A DNA stretch of 64,000 nucleotides, taken from NCBI GenBank assembly GCA_003153315.1, contig PLYA01000056.1, forward strand, positions 148,089 through 212,088, in the 5' to 3' direction. The notes under the pieces were generated by a model that saw only the letters and a program-made list of their open reading frames with translations, was not told the DNA's origin and made no database searches. Origin of the DNA: Bacteroidota bacterium. Lineage in GTDB: Bacteria; Bacteroidota; Bacteroidia; B-17B0; Aurantibacillaceae. Of this stretch, positions 35,897 through 45,367 are shown one piece after another. The number at the start of each line of letters is the position of its first letter. Position 1 is the stretch's first letter. The translations under genes were made by a program, and so were the position numbers.

Positions 35897-36136
35897 ATGA
35901 ACAAAATAGCTTATAAATATATGATGTTTGGACTGACGTTTTTGCAGTTTGGCTTGGTGTTTTTATCATCGGGTGTGTTGTTTTTGCTATCAGGGGTTGT
36001 GTTTTTGTCATCAGGTAGCGTGAATTTGCTATCAGGTTTTCTGTTTTTATCATCAGGGGTTGTGAATTCGTCATCAGGGGTTGTGTTTTTGTCATCAGGT
36101 AGTATGAATTTGAAATCGGGAGCTAATTATATATAA
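35897..36136 (+). CDS. Possible 79-residue heptapeptide-repeat leader protein encoded by array C
   Basis: The frame starts 6 nt after a good promoter and ends 18 nt before the next gene. It translates array C into hydrophobic heptapeptides (GVVFLSS, GVLFLLS, GSVNLLS), ending GANYI. Against a gene: arrays with a 21-bp period keep frames open by arithmetic, and the minus strand is open too. For a gene: the ATG has promoter support and the position resembles a leader ORF. No family recognised. If translated, the peptide would be membrane-seeking or aggregation-prone. Confidence 0.3.
   Translation: MNKIAYKYMMFGLTFLQFGLVFLSSGVLFLLSGVVFLSSGSVNLLSGFLFLSSGVVNSSSGVVFLSSGSMNLKSGANYI
35936..36124. repeat. 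Array C: nine tandem 21-bp repeats
   Basis: Nine units of exactly 21 bp, core GTGTTTTTGTCATCAGGGGTT-like, degenerating at both ends. No GGGCGTTCC end and no 89-nt block are associated, unlike arrays A, B and D. It lies between a promoter (35858-35890) and a carboxypeptidase-regulatory-domain gene, and so is probably transcribed as leader RNA. Confidence 0.93.
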
Positions 36137-36154
36137 ATCTAAAAACAAAATAAC

Positions 36155-37123
36155 ATGAACAAAGAGCAAGTGAACCAACTGAACATGTATGATACCGTGG
36201 AACAGGTATTGAATACAACTGCTTATGTGGCTATTTGGACACCGAATGCGGCTATGAATACGGCAGTAACTACATTTATGGGGCATGTGAGTGCCATAAA
36301 TGCAAATGACACGGTGCAGAAAACAAGCAGTGTTGGTACTACGGTAACTAAAGACAGCGCGCAACTGGCTATGGCGAAAGCGGCTATAAAAACTGCGAAT
36401 GCAGGGAAGGCGTATGCTACGGCGACCAGTAACGATGTGCTTTTTGACCAGATGAACCACACGCTGAGTGAAATTACACATGCTGTGGATACGGACGCGG
36501 ATGATATTTGCCAAAATATACATGATAATTTGAACCCCTATATTGCCAGTATGACCGGATATGGGGCTACTACAACAACGCAGACGGCTTTGCAGAATTT
36601 GATTAATACCTATAGCGGAATGATTGGTAAACCTGCTTTGCAAAAAACGATTGTGACAAATGCTACAATAACCCTGGCACAGCATTTTGAAGATGCTAAT
36701 GCATTATTGAAAAACTCTTTAGACCCCTTGATGGAGCAGTACGAAGCAAGTAATGCGAGTTTTTATAACCAATATAAAAGTGCGCGGGTGATACATGATA
36801 TTGGGCACAGGAAAACGGTGATACTGGAAGGGTTTATTTATAACGCTGCGGGTAATGCGATAAGTGGTGCTTTGGTGGAACTAACGGGTGGAGCTGAACA
36901 TCACAAAACAACGGATGCTACGGGCGAGTATAAATTTACAAGGTTGAAACCGAGTACTTATATTATTAAAGTAAGTGCAAGGGGTTATGTGACGCAAAGT
37001 AAAACTATACTAGTAAAAGAGAATGGGACGGTTGATACTGATTTTACGATGGTGGCTGCAACGGGAACTACGCCTACGGGTGGGGGAACTACTACGGGAA
37101 CTACGCCGCCTGCGAGTGCTTAA
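36155..37123 (+). CDS. Helical protein with C-terminal carboxypeptidase-regulatory-like domain
   Basis: 322 residues, no signal peptide. Residues 1-225 are predicted helical (MNKEQVNQLNMYDTVEQVL, then LAQHFEDANALLKNSLDPLM and FYNQYKSARVIHDIG). Residues 228-300 form a CarboxypepD_reg-like Ig fold (VILEGFIYNAAGNAISGALV, TTDATGEYKFTRLKPSTYII). The tail is Gly/Thr-rich (TPTGGGTTTGTTPPASA). I recognise this architecture as recurrent in Bacteroidota hypothetical proteins but know no function. It follows array C and its possible leader ORF by 18 nt and is probably expressed from the promoter at 35858-35890. Confidence 0.75.
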   Translation: MNKEQVNQLNMYDTVEQVLNTTAYVAIWTPNAAMNTAVTTFMGHVSAINANDTVQKTSSVGTTVTKDSAQLAMAKAAIKTANAGKAYATATSNDVLFDQMNHTLSEITHAVDTDADDICQNIHDNLNPYIASMTGYGATTTTQTALQNLINTYSGMIGKPALQKTIVTNATITLAQHFEDANALLKNSLDPLMEQYEASNASFYNQYKSARVIHDIGHRKTVILEGFIYNAAGNAISGALVELTGGAEHHKTTDATGEYKFTRLKPSTYIIKVSARGYVTQSKTILVKENGTVDTDFTMVAATGTTPTGGGTTTGTTPPASA

Positions 37124-37193
37124 CGAAACATGTTTAGGTCCTATTATTTTACCATCTATATGAAGCCTAATATTAAGTTTTTCTTAACATGAA

Positions 37194-37222
37194 TTGGTAA
37201 TTCAAAAAAAAGATTAGATTTG
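37194..37222 (+). promoter_or_regulatory. Promoter of the large T9SS cargo gene
   Basis: TTG (37194-37196), 18-nt spacer, then TAGATTTG (37215-37222). The box ends 5 nt before the ATG, again predicting almost no leader. Confidence 0.55.
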
Positions 37223-37227
37223 TTAGT

Positions 37228-40200
37228 ATGAAGAAAAGAGTTTTATTATTAATTTTTTTTTCAGTGAGCGTTCTTCTTGCTTATTCTCAAACAAGTAATT
37301 ACTGGCTGCAATCTGCCGGAAGCCCTAATGCAGATGAGAATTTAGATATTACCAAAGACAATAATAATAACCTGATAAGTGTAGGTTATTTTACAAACAC
37401 GATTACTTTTCCTGCCGGAACGCATTTAACTTCTGCGGGTTCAGGCACCAGCGATGTGCTGATTCAAAAAACAAACGCACAGGGGCAGGTTATATGGGCA
37501 GTGCAGGCAGGTGGCCCGGGCAGTGACAGAGGCATATCTGTTGCATGCGATGCGGCAGGAGATATTTATATTACAGGTTATTATTATGGTACGGCGCAGT
37601 TTGGTACTTTTAGTTTAACCTCGGTAAGTGGTGCACAAAATATTTTTATAGCTAAGTTAAATTCATCAGGAACTTTTTTATGGGCTGTAAGTGCAGGTGG
37701 TAGTATGGGAAATGACCCTTATGCCATTGCGGTTGACAACTCGAATAACGTGATTGTAACGGGTGAGTTTCAGGGTACTTCTACCTTTGGTACACAAACA
37801 CTAACCAGTACAACCAATCCTTATACACATAATCCTTCGTTTGATGTATTTACCTGCAAGTATGATGGTAGCGGTAATTTTTTGTGGGTAAAACAAGGTG
37901 CCGCTCATCTTGATGACAGAGGTATTGATGTGGGTACCGATGCCAGCGGAAATATTTTTGTTTGCGGGCAATTTTCTGATACGATAACATTTACTAATAC
38001 GCATTTAAACACCATACAAAATGCTGTTTTTATTATTAAATATAACTCTGCCGGACAAGAGCAATGGTTTGTAAGGGCAGGTGCTATTAGTAGCATAGCT
38101 TATGGATTGGCAATTGATAATAATAATGATGTATATGTAACGGGAGATTATACGGGTAATATTATATTCTTCGGAACACCAAACAACACCTTAAACGGAG
38201 CTTATGCTAACCGCATTTTTTTAGTAAAGTATAGTAACAGCGGCAGTTATTTATGGGGTAAAGAAGATGCCAGCAGTACTTATGTTTCCTCTAAAGATGT
38301 GGCATTGGATGCAAACCAAAATCCCTGCATGTTTGGTGAGTTTGATTGCAAAATGGATGATTACAGCATTTTGGCGGGTGGTACGGGTATGTTTAACAGC
38401 ATTGGTTTTCATGATTTATTTATGTGCCAGTATGATAAAAACGGTAACAGATTGTGGGCAAGAAATTTTGGAGGAGCTTATAATGATTATGCACATGGTA
38501 TTGTTTTTACGAATAACAGTACGCCTTATGTTTGCGGTAGTTTTAATTACAAATTATTTGTTGATACAAAATACAACCCTTTTAATGTTTTAACGAATCT
38601 CTTTCCCGGAATTGATCCTTGGGTTTCAAATCATAACTGTAATAATTATGCTAACTATTATGCCCATACGATATCTGCCGGTTTTAGCGATTGTTTTATA
38701 CTACACGGGGTAGATAGCACATGCCCTTATTACGATTATTATTATAGGAACGGGGTAGGCTGTCATAAGGATTTTGTGGGAGGTTGCATTGATGATTATA
38801 CTTATATATGTCCTGATACTATACCTTTTTGTGGGCCAAATAGTGTTACTGCTAATCCTTATACAGGAGATATTGGAGGAGTAGGGCCTTTTTATCATTA
38901 CGCATGGAATACCGGAGATACTATGCAATCTCATAATGTTACAACAAGCGGAAATTACTCTTGTGTGATGACTACTATTGACGGGTGCTTCACCTCTCAG
39001 GATACGGTATATGTAAAAATTAATCCCATACCACAACCGCCAAACATAACAGATAACTTAGGAATTAATATAAACCAACCACCCGCAACAAATCCTATTA
39101 TAGTATGCGGTGCACAAACCTTTACATTAACGGGCAGTAATATACAGGGCTGTACCTATCACTGGTCGGGATCAGGAATTATTTCTACATTTAGCACAAG
39201 TTGCGTGGTTAATCAGGCAGGAACTTACTATTTCACCTTAACAAATTCTTTTGGGTGTACCAGTCAAAATTCTGTTTATATCCAGTTTGATACACTTGAC
39301 CATGTAGTACCTAAAACAAATATGAAGGATACCTTTACTGTTTGCCAAGGAGTTTGCTTTCCGTACTTTATTTATGACAGTATTACTAACCCAACCGGCT
39401 CAATTAACCCTTATAGTCCATTTACTTCTTTAACCACAGTAACCAGTAATACATCTGTTGCCGGCTGGTGTTGTAACAGTAATAGTAATAATAACTTATC
39501 TCTGAATATTTGCCCAACAAATACGGGATGGATAACCTTAAATATAAAGTATATTTTTTCCAGTTTATGCGGTAAAGATTCAGTCTATTTTCATCATCAG
39601 GTGTATGCTATTGTAAAACCAAATCCACCACCACCAGTTGTTACTATAAATATTAGCGGCAATACCTTGCTTTGCCCAGGAGATTCCAGCTTATTAGTTA
39701 CAACCTACACGGTTAGTCCTTCTACACATATTTCTATTGCAATAACAGGTCATGATTCTGAATGGGTTCATTCAGGAGACTTTTATAGTTTTTATGTAAC
39801 TGCTACTGATACGTTAAACGGATGTATTAATAATGGTGGTGGAAGTCAGTTTATCTCCATATCAACTACGCCAAACCCTGTTGTTACGATGAATCCTGCT
39901 GATGGGATTGTTTGCCCAAATGATTCTGTTCAACTAACCTGTACCTTTCCAAATGCAGTATCCTGGCAATGGTACGGGCCTTCGGGTATAATAACTCATA
40001 CCACTTCTGTTATATATGAACATATTCCCGGTTTTTATTATTGCGTTGCCACCAATGCCAGTGGCTGTAAAATGACTTCCAACACCGTTGAAATAAAAAA
40101 TTACGATACTCCTTATTTAATTGCCCTGCCACAAGCTACGGTATGTCAGGGACAAACCGTAACCTTACAGGTAGTAAGCGGAGATACAAATTCTATACAT

Positions 40201-42000
40201 TGGCTGCCGCCATTAAGTGGTGGGGGTACTATCAGAACGGTTACAGCAAGTGGAACTTACTCTTGTACGGTAACCATGTGTAGTGTTACAACTACTTGTA
40301 ATATAGTAGTTACCGTGTCTCAACCCGTGGCGCATATTACCATATCCGGTTCAACAACTATTTGCCCGGGAGATTCGGTTTTACTTACAGCCAATGCCGG
40401 AATGATTTCTTATTTGTGGCTTCCTACAAATCAAATGCAGGATAGTATTTACGCCTATGCCTCGGGTACTTATGTTTTAGCTGCTACCGATGCCAATGGT
40501 TGCCAAGCAGAAGATAGTATTGTGGTAACCTATAACCCTACTGCACCTGCTGCACCTACTACTACCAATGATAGTATTTGTTGGGGGGCTCAGGGCCATT
40601 TGCAAGCTGCTACTACCAGTACAAATACTATTCAATGGTATGCACAGGCTTATAGTGGTTCAGTCATTAATATCGGAACGAATTATACTACACCGTCCTT
40701 ATACGCAAACACAACCTATTATGTATCGGTTGATAACGCAGCGGGTTGTCATTCCATCAGGCAACCGGCTTATGTGTATATAAAGCCAACATCCATAGCA
40801 CCTGTAATATCTGCCACAAACCCGTCTTTATGTTTTGGTGATACTATTTATTTACATACCAATACAGTGGCAGGAGCTACTTACGCTTGGTCGGGTCCAA
40901 ATAGTTTTTCTTCATCGCAAATCAATCCTCAAATTAATTCAGTTACTCCAACGGCAAGTGGTACCTATTCTTTATTCATAAGCGGAAGTGGTTGCACAAG
41001 TCCGACAGCTACATTAAATATAAATGTTATACAGGTTAATGCTCCTAATATTATACTTGGAAACGATTCGGTTTGTAAAGGAAGCTCTTTGATTATTAGT
41101 GCCCAATCATCAACCCCTGGAGTTAATTATAACTGGACAGGTCCCAATACATATACCTCTACTTCACAAACATTTACTATTACAAATGTTGGCAACGGAA
41201 ATGCCGGAACATATACCCTGCAAACAAACATAGGTGCTTGCAAAAGTCCGATTGACACCGTACAAGTTTTTATAAAAACAGTACCTAACGCGGCTATACA
41301 TATTAAAACTACTTTATGTACCGGAGATAGTTTGGTTCTGATGGCGCAGCCAACTCCAACCACAGCAGTTATTAGCTGGACAGGCCCTGCGGGTTTTCAT
41401 TCCAATTTAGCCTCACCAGTAATTAACCCACTAAATGTATCTAATGCCGGATATTATGTTTGTTATTGCACTTTATACGGCTGTGGCAGAAAGGATTCTG
41501 TAAAGGCAACTATAAATGCTATGCCCGGTTCTATTGTGAGTGATACCTTTATTTGCGGAAACGGAGTGAGTATTAATGCCACTTACCCGCATGCTATAAA
41601 TTATTTATGGAGTGATGGGAATACAGATTCCATTCATACCCTTAATACCTCTGGTACTTATTGGATAACATACACACTAAGTACAAGTTGCATTTTTACA
41701 GATACCTTTCACATCAGTATAAAAGAAGATGTGCTGGTAGATACACTTCCCAACATTGTTACGCCAAATAATGATGACAAGAATGAGTATATTGATTTTG
41801 GCAAATATCAGTTCTCAACCTTGCAAATAGAGATATATAACCGTTGGGGAAATAAGATTTTCGAAAGCTCTGACCCTAAATGTATATGGCGACCAACCTG
41901 TGTGGATGGAACATACTTCTATATTATTAATTATACCATTGAATGCGGTGTTGAAGATGCCAAAAAAACACGAAGAGGTTTTATTACGGTGATAAGATAA
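37228..42000 (+). CDS. Giant secreted protein: SBBP beta-propeller repeats, Ig-like domains, T9SS type B sorting domain
   Basis: 1590 residues. A signal peptide (1-20) is followed at about 30-440 by repeated SBBP-type units (GNIFVCGQFSDTITF, DVYVTGDYTGNIIFF, NSSGTFLWAVSAGGS). A Cys- and Tyr-rich stretch follows at about 465-535, then a long series of Ig/PKD-like domains (about 540-1490), many with TVCQG/ICPGDS/LCFGDT openings and SGTYSC-type endings. The C-terminal approx. 85 residues (LPNIVTPNNDDKNEYIDFG, then IYNRWGNKIFESS and DGTYFYIINY) are the gliding-motility/T9SS type B domain. It is a predicted cell-surface or secreted adhesin-like protein. No enzymatic domain is seen. Confidence 0.9.
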   Translation: MKKRVLLLIFFSVSVLLAYSQTSNYWLQSAGSPNADENLDITKDNNNNLISVGYFTNTITFPAGTHLTSAGSGTSDVLIQKTNAQGQVIWAVQAGGPGSDRGISVACDAAGDIYITGYYYGTAQFGTFSLTSVSGAQNIFIAKLNSSGTFLWAVSAGGSMGNDPYAIAVDNSNNVIVTGEFQGTSTFGTQTLTSTTNPYTHNPSFDVFTCKYDGSGNFLWVKQGAAHLDDRGIDVGTDASGNIFVCGQFSDTITFTNTHLNTIQNAVFIIKYNSAGQEQWFVRAGAISSIAYGLAIDNNNDVYVTGDYTGNIIFFGTPNNTLNGAYANRIFLVKYSNSGSYLWGKEDASSTYVSSKDVALDANQNPCMFGEFDCKMDDYSILAGGTGMFNSIGFHDLFMCQYDKNGNRLWARNFGGAYNDYAHGIVFTNNSTPYVCGSFNYKLFVDTKYNPFNVLTNLFPGIDPWVSNHNCNNYANYYAHTISAGFSDCFILHGVDSTCPYYDYYYRNGVGCHKDFVGGCIDDYTYICPDTIPFCGPNSVTANPYTGDIGGVGPFYHYAWNTGDTMQSHNVTTSGNYSCVMTTIDGCFTSQDTVYVKINPIPQPPNITDNLGININQPPATNPIIVCGAQTFTLTGSNIQGCTYHWSGSGIISTFSTSCVVNQAGTYYFTLTNSFGCTSQNSVYIQFDTLDHVVPKTNMKDTFTVCQGVCFPYFIYDSITNPTGSINPYSPFTSLTTVTSNTSVAGWCCNSNSNNNLSLNICPTNTGWITLNIKYIFSSLCGKDSVYFHHQVYAIVKPNPPPPVVTINISGNTLLCPGDSSLLVTTYTVSPSTHISIAITGHDSEWVHSGDFYSFYVTATDTLNGCINNGGGSQFISISTTPNPVVTMNPADGIVCPNDSVQLTCTFPNAVSWQWYGPSGIITHTTSVIYEHIPGFYYCVATNASGCKMTSNTVEIKNYDTPYLIALPQATVCQGQTVTLQVVSGDTNSIHWLPPLSGGGTIRTVTASGTYSCTVTMCSVTTTCNIVVTVSQPVAHITISGSTTICPGDSVLLTANAGMISYLWLPTNQMQDSIYAYASGTYVLAATDANGCQAEDSIVVTYNPTAPAAPTTTNDSICWGAQGHLQAATTSTNTIQWYAQAYSGSVINIGTNYTTPSLYANTTYYVSVDNAAGCHSIRQPAYVYIKPTSIAPVISATNPSLCFGDTIYLHTNTVAGATYAWSGPNSFSSSQINPQINSVTPTASGTYSLFISGSGCTSPTATLNINVIQVNAPNIILGNDSVCKGSSLIISAQSSTPGVNYNWTGPNTYTSTSQTFTITNVGNGNAGTYTLQTNIGACKSPIDTVQVFIKTVPNAAIHIKTTLCTGDSLVLMAQPTPTTAVISWTGPAGFHSNLASPVINPLNVSNAGYYVCYCTLYGCGRKDSVKATINAMPGSIVSDTFICGNGVSINATYPHAINYLWSDGNTDSIHTLNTSGTYWITYTLSTSCIFTDTFHISIKEDVLVDTLPNIVTPNNDDKNEYIDFGKYQFSTLQIEIYNRWGNKIFESSDPKCIWRPTCVDGTYFYIINYTIECGVEDAKKTRRGFITVIR

Positions 42001-42064
42001 TTGTTGGCGAAGCCCAAATAACAGGCCATCTTTATTTTTAAACAGTTAAGCCAACCATTACTTT

Positions 42065-43162
42065 GTGCCGTACTTTTATGCTGTGGGAAATGCGGATGAT
42101 ACATACCTGAAAGGCAGAGGGGCGCAAATAAACACGCACAACCGTTTTGAAAAACAGGTGCTGGGCGCTTTTCATATAGAAGGCCTGGATGAGGAAGCCG
42201 GACTTGGCGGCAAAACGCAATACATATCTACTTTTCCTAAAACATTTATTAATAAGGTTAATAGTCCGGATGTTGGCAGTGCATATTCTATGAACCCTTA
42301 CCAGGGTTGCGAACACGGTTGTTTGTATTGTTATGCCCGTCCCTCGCATGAGTATTGGGGCTACAGCGCAGGCCTTGATTTTGAACAAAAGATATTGGTT
42401 AAACAAAATATAACCCAGGCTTTAGAAAAACAGTTTAATAAAAAGGGTTGGGAGGTGCTGCCCATTATGCTTTCGGGCAATACCGATTGCTACCAGCCTA
42501 TTGAAAAGAAACTGAAACTAACCCGCGGCATACTGGAAACCGTGCTTAAATACAAGCACCCCGTAAGCATGATTACCAAAAACAGTCTCATTACCCGCGA
42601 TATGGATTTGCTGCAGGAACTTGCCAAACACAACCTGGTGCATGTAATGATTACCATAACCAGTACCGATGAAAAAATACGCCTGCAATTAGAACCGCGC
42701 ACTACAACCTACAAACAAAGGTTTAAAGCAGTAGAAGAACTAAGTAAAGCGGGTATACCCGTTGGGGTAATGGTGGCGCCTATTATACCGGCTATTACAT
42801 CGCATGATGTGCCTAACGTAATTAAAACCGCTGCCGAGCATGGCGCAAAAACAGCGGGTTATACGATTGTGCGCTTAAACGGAGCTATTGGCGATGTGTT
42901 TAAAGACTGGCTGGAAAAAAATTACCCCGACCGCGCGCAAAAAGTATGGAACCAGATTAGCGATTGCCATGGCGGACAGGTAAACGATTCCCGCTATGGC
43001 ACACGCATGCGCGGAGAAGGTAATATTGCAGAAAGTATCCGAACTTTGTTTCGCATCTCTGTAAAGAAGTTTATGGGAGAGCGAGAGCATTTTGAGTTCA
43101 ACACCAAAGCCTTTATAAACAAGTACAATGCCCAAACCAGCTTGTTTGATGATATAGCCTAA
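42065..43162 (+). CDS. PA0069-family radical SAM protein
   Basis: 365 residues. The N-terminal KGRGAQINTHNRFEKQ and the cluster motif NPYQGCEHGCLYCYARPSHEY (CxxxCxxC at about residue 80) are diagnostic of the PA0069/SplB-related radical SAM family. The TIM-barrel body includes TITSTDEKIRLQLEPRT and NGAIGDVFKDWL. It binds [4Fe-4S] and SAM; the substrate is unknown, and family members are sometimes annotated as DNA-repair photolyase-like. The start is GTG at 42065, with another in-frame GTG five codons later that could be the true start. Confidence 0.9.
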   Translation: MPYFYAVGNADDTYLKGRGAQINTHNRFEKQVLGAFHIEGLDEEAGLGGKTQYISTFPKTFINKVNSPDVGSAYSMNPYQGCEHGCLYCYARPSHEYWGYSAGLDFEQKILVKQNITQALEKQFNKKGWEVLPIMLSGNTDCYQPIEKKLKLTRGILETVLKYKHPVSMITKNSLITRDMDLLQELAKHNLVHVMITITSTDEKIRLQLEPRTTTYKQRFKAVEELSKAGIPVGVMVAPIIPAITSHDVPNVIKTAAEHGAKTAGYTIVRLNGAIGDVFKDWLEKNYPDRAQKVWNQISDCHGGQVNDSRYGTRMRGEGNIAESIRTLFRISVKKFMGEREHFEFNTKAFINKYNAQTSLFDDIA

Positions 43163-43215
43163 AACTTTAGTGCACCGTTTAGTAAAACAGTATTAAATTA
43201 GCGCTTTCTATTTTT

Positions 43216-44367
43216 GTGCGCATAGCTTTACTTACAGACGGGATTTGGCCCTACCGCATTGGCGGTATGCAAAAGCATTCGTATTACCTGGTTAAGTATT
43301 TTGTTCAAAATGGTGTTCATGTGGATTTGTATCACATGAATGATAGCAGGTACGATATTGATAAATTGGAGTTCTTTACCGAGGAAGAAAAGAAGTATAT
43401 CAATCCTTTTGTATTTGCATTTCCAAACAAAGGCAGATGGCCCTGGCATTATTTGCAGGAATCATATCTGCACTCTAAAATGATGTATGATTGTTATGTA
43501 AAACAAATACCCGTTGATTTTATCTATGCAAAGGGGTATACAGGCTGGTATTTTATTAAGCGGAAGAAAAATGGAGTAAAACTTCCGCCCATTGGATTGA
43601 GATTACATGGCTATGAAATTTTCCAGGCTGGTAAAGGATTAATTGAACAATACAGAAAAATAGTTTATCTGCCTTTGGTGAAGTATCTTAATAAATACGC
43701 TGATTTTATATACTCTTACGGAGGAGGAATAACGGATATTATTTTAAAGAACATTCCTAATTCAAAACAAAAGATAATTGAAATACCTGCAGGCATAGAA
43801 CCTTCATGGATTTATGAGAATAATGTAACAGTTAATAAACCTTTGCGTTTTGCCTTTTTAGGAAGGTATGAAATACGCAAAGGAATAAAAGAACTAAGTG
43901 CCGCACTAAAAAACCTTGTTGGCAAACAGAACTTCGAGTTGCATTTTATAGGCGAAATACCGGATGCTTTTAAGATTAATTCTCCACAACTAAAATATCA
44001 CGGACAACTTAGCGATGCCGGAAAAATAAAATCCATTTTGCAACAAACAGATGTATTTATTTTACCTTCACACGCAGAAGGTATGCCCAATGTTGTTTTA
44101 GAAGCTATGGCAAGCGGTTGTGCAATTTTAGCCACAAATGTTGGAGCTGTAAATGTTATGGTGGACAAAACTAATGGTTGGTTAATTCCTCCTTTAAATG
44201 AAAAGGAAATTGAAGATAAGTTAATTGAGATTATGAAAACTGATGGTAAAGAGATTGGGCAAAAGAAAAAAATATCTGTAAATCGAGTGAAAGAAAATTT
44301 TATGTGGGACAAGATTATAGTGAAGGAGATAAACAGTATACAGAAGTGCATAAATGGTCAAGTCTAA
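43216..44367 (+). CDS. GT4 family glycosyltransferase
   Basis: 383 residues from a GTG start; a downstream start would delete the first beta strand (RIALLTDGIWPYRIGGMQKH). GT-B fold; the C-terminal half contains FLGRYEIRKGIKELSAAL and the nucleotide-sugar E-x7-E region HAEGMPNVVLEAMASGCAIL. It transfers a sugar from a nucleotide donor to a lipid-linked glycan at the cytoplasmic face. It is the first gene of the plus-strand polysaccharide operon and overlaps the acyltransferase by 14 nt. The donor cannot be told. Confidence 0.92.
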   Translation: MRIALLTDGIWPYRIGGMQKHSYYLVKYFVQNGVHVDLYHMNDSRYDIDKLEFFTEEEKKYINPFVFAFPNKGRWPWHYLQESYLHSKMMYDCYVKQIPVDFIYAKGYTGWYFIKRKKNGVKLPPIGLRLHGYEIFQAGKGLIEQYRKIVYLPLVKYLNKYADFIYSYGGGITDIILKNIPNSKQKIIEIPAGIEPSWIYENNVTVNKPLRFAFLGRYEIRKGIKELSAALKNLVGKQNFELHFIGEIPDAFKINSPQLKYHGQLSDAGKIKSILQQTDVFILPSHAEGMPNVVLEAMASGCAILATNVGAVNVMVDKTNGWLIPPLNEKEIEDKLIEIMKTDGKEIGQKKKISVNRVKENFMWDKIIVKEINSIQKCINGQV

Positions 44368-45367
44368 TCATCAAATTCCGATACTTGATAATTTAAGAGC
44401 GATTGCTGCTTGGGCAGTCTGCCTTTATCATTTTATATATACCACAGTTGGATTTATTGATCATAATAGCATAATATTTAGTTTGGCTTACTTTGGGCGT
44501 TTTGGTGTCAATCTTTTTTTTATAATATCCGGATTGGTTATTCCTTGGTCTTTATATCATAATACTTATCAAATAAAGGACTTTTTTAAATTCTTTATAA
44601 AACGACTCATAAGGCTAGAGCCACCTTACCTTATTTCAATTGTAATAATGTTGGGGATTATTTTTATTAGAAAATATAATCCTGCTTATAAGGGTGTGCC
44701 CATTTTAATTACGGGTAAACAAATCTTATTTCATATTGGTTATCTGATTCCTTGGTCAAAAGATTTAACATTAACTTGGCTTAATAATATTTATTGGACA
44801 TTAGCTATAGAATTTCAATATTATATAGTTATTGGAGTATTATATTTTTTACTTACATCTAAAAAAGGGTATTTAAGATTAATTAGCTATATCATTTTGT
44901 TTGGGTCAAAATTTGTTATTCCTCTTGTGGATTTTCTGCCCTATTGGTTATCTTTTTTTGGAATAGGAATACTAATTTTTTTGTATCGTATTAACCGTAT
45001 CAATAAAACTGAACTTATAATAGTAAGTTTATTATTTATAATTGATATTTTTCTTTTTAATGAAAGAACTGCAGCAGTTATAACTACAATTTCAGAACTT
45101 ACTATTCTTTTGTTATTTAATCAGTCTAATAAGGTTTTAGCATGGTTAGGTAAATCTTCCTATTCGGTTTATCTCATGCATGCTGTTTTAGGGGTGGCAA
45201 CTGTAAACTTTTTGTCTCATTATGCCAATACGACCATAGATAAAGTAGCAGTTGTTATAGCAGGATTGATTATTACGTTTTGTTCTAGTTATTTAATGTA
45301 TTTGTTAGTTGAGAAGCCATCCAAAAAATTAAGTGGTAAATTAGCATACGGAAGAAAGCATGAGTAA
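44354..45367 (+). CDS. Membrane acyltransferase (acyltransferase 3/OafA-like)
   Basis: 337 residues, about ten TM helices. The N-terminal motif PILDNLRAIAAWAVCLYHF and the basic RLIRLEPPYL (conserved RxxR-like) match the acyltransferase 3 family, which O-acetylates or acylates surface sugars. The C-terminus has WLGKSSYSVYLMHAVLG. It lacks the C-terminal SGNH domain of OafA proper. It overlaps both neighbours within the operon. Codon use is noticeably AT-rich, as is common for membrane proteins of polysaccharide loci. Confidence 0.9.
   Translation: MVKSNHQIPILDNLRAIAAWAVCLYHFIYTTVGFIDHNSIIFSLAYFGRFGVNLFFIISGLVIPWSLYHNTYQIKDFFKFFIKRLIRLEPPYLISIVIMLGIIFIRKYNPAYKGVPILITGKQILFHIGYLIPWSKDLTLTWLNNIYWTLAIEFQYYIVIGVLYFLLTSKKGYLRLISYIILFGSKFVIPLVDFLPYWLSFFGIGILIFLYRINRINKTELIIVSLLFIIDIFLFNERTAAVITTISELTILLLFNQSNKVLAWLGKSSYSVYLMHAVLGVATVNFLSHYANTTIDKVAVVIAGLIITFCSSYLMYLLVEKPSKKLSGKLAYGRKHE

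Noticed and set aside
35847-36095. Minus-strand frame across array C (MTKTQPL repeats)
   Set aside because: Artefact of the repeat period; unlike the plus-strand frame, it has no promoter in front of it.
38267-39036. Short frames on both strands inside the 1590-residue T9SS cargo gene
   Set aside because: They lie wholly within the signal-peptide-to-sorting-domain frame of the large gene and show no independent features.
43209-43216. TATTTTTG as promoter of the first GT4 gene of the plus operon
   Set aside because: It overlaps the GTG start codon, so a transcript from it would lack the start. The N-terminal strand of the protein is needed, so the match is probably chance.
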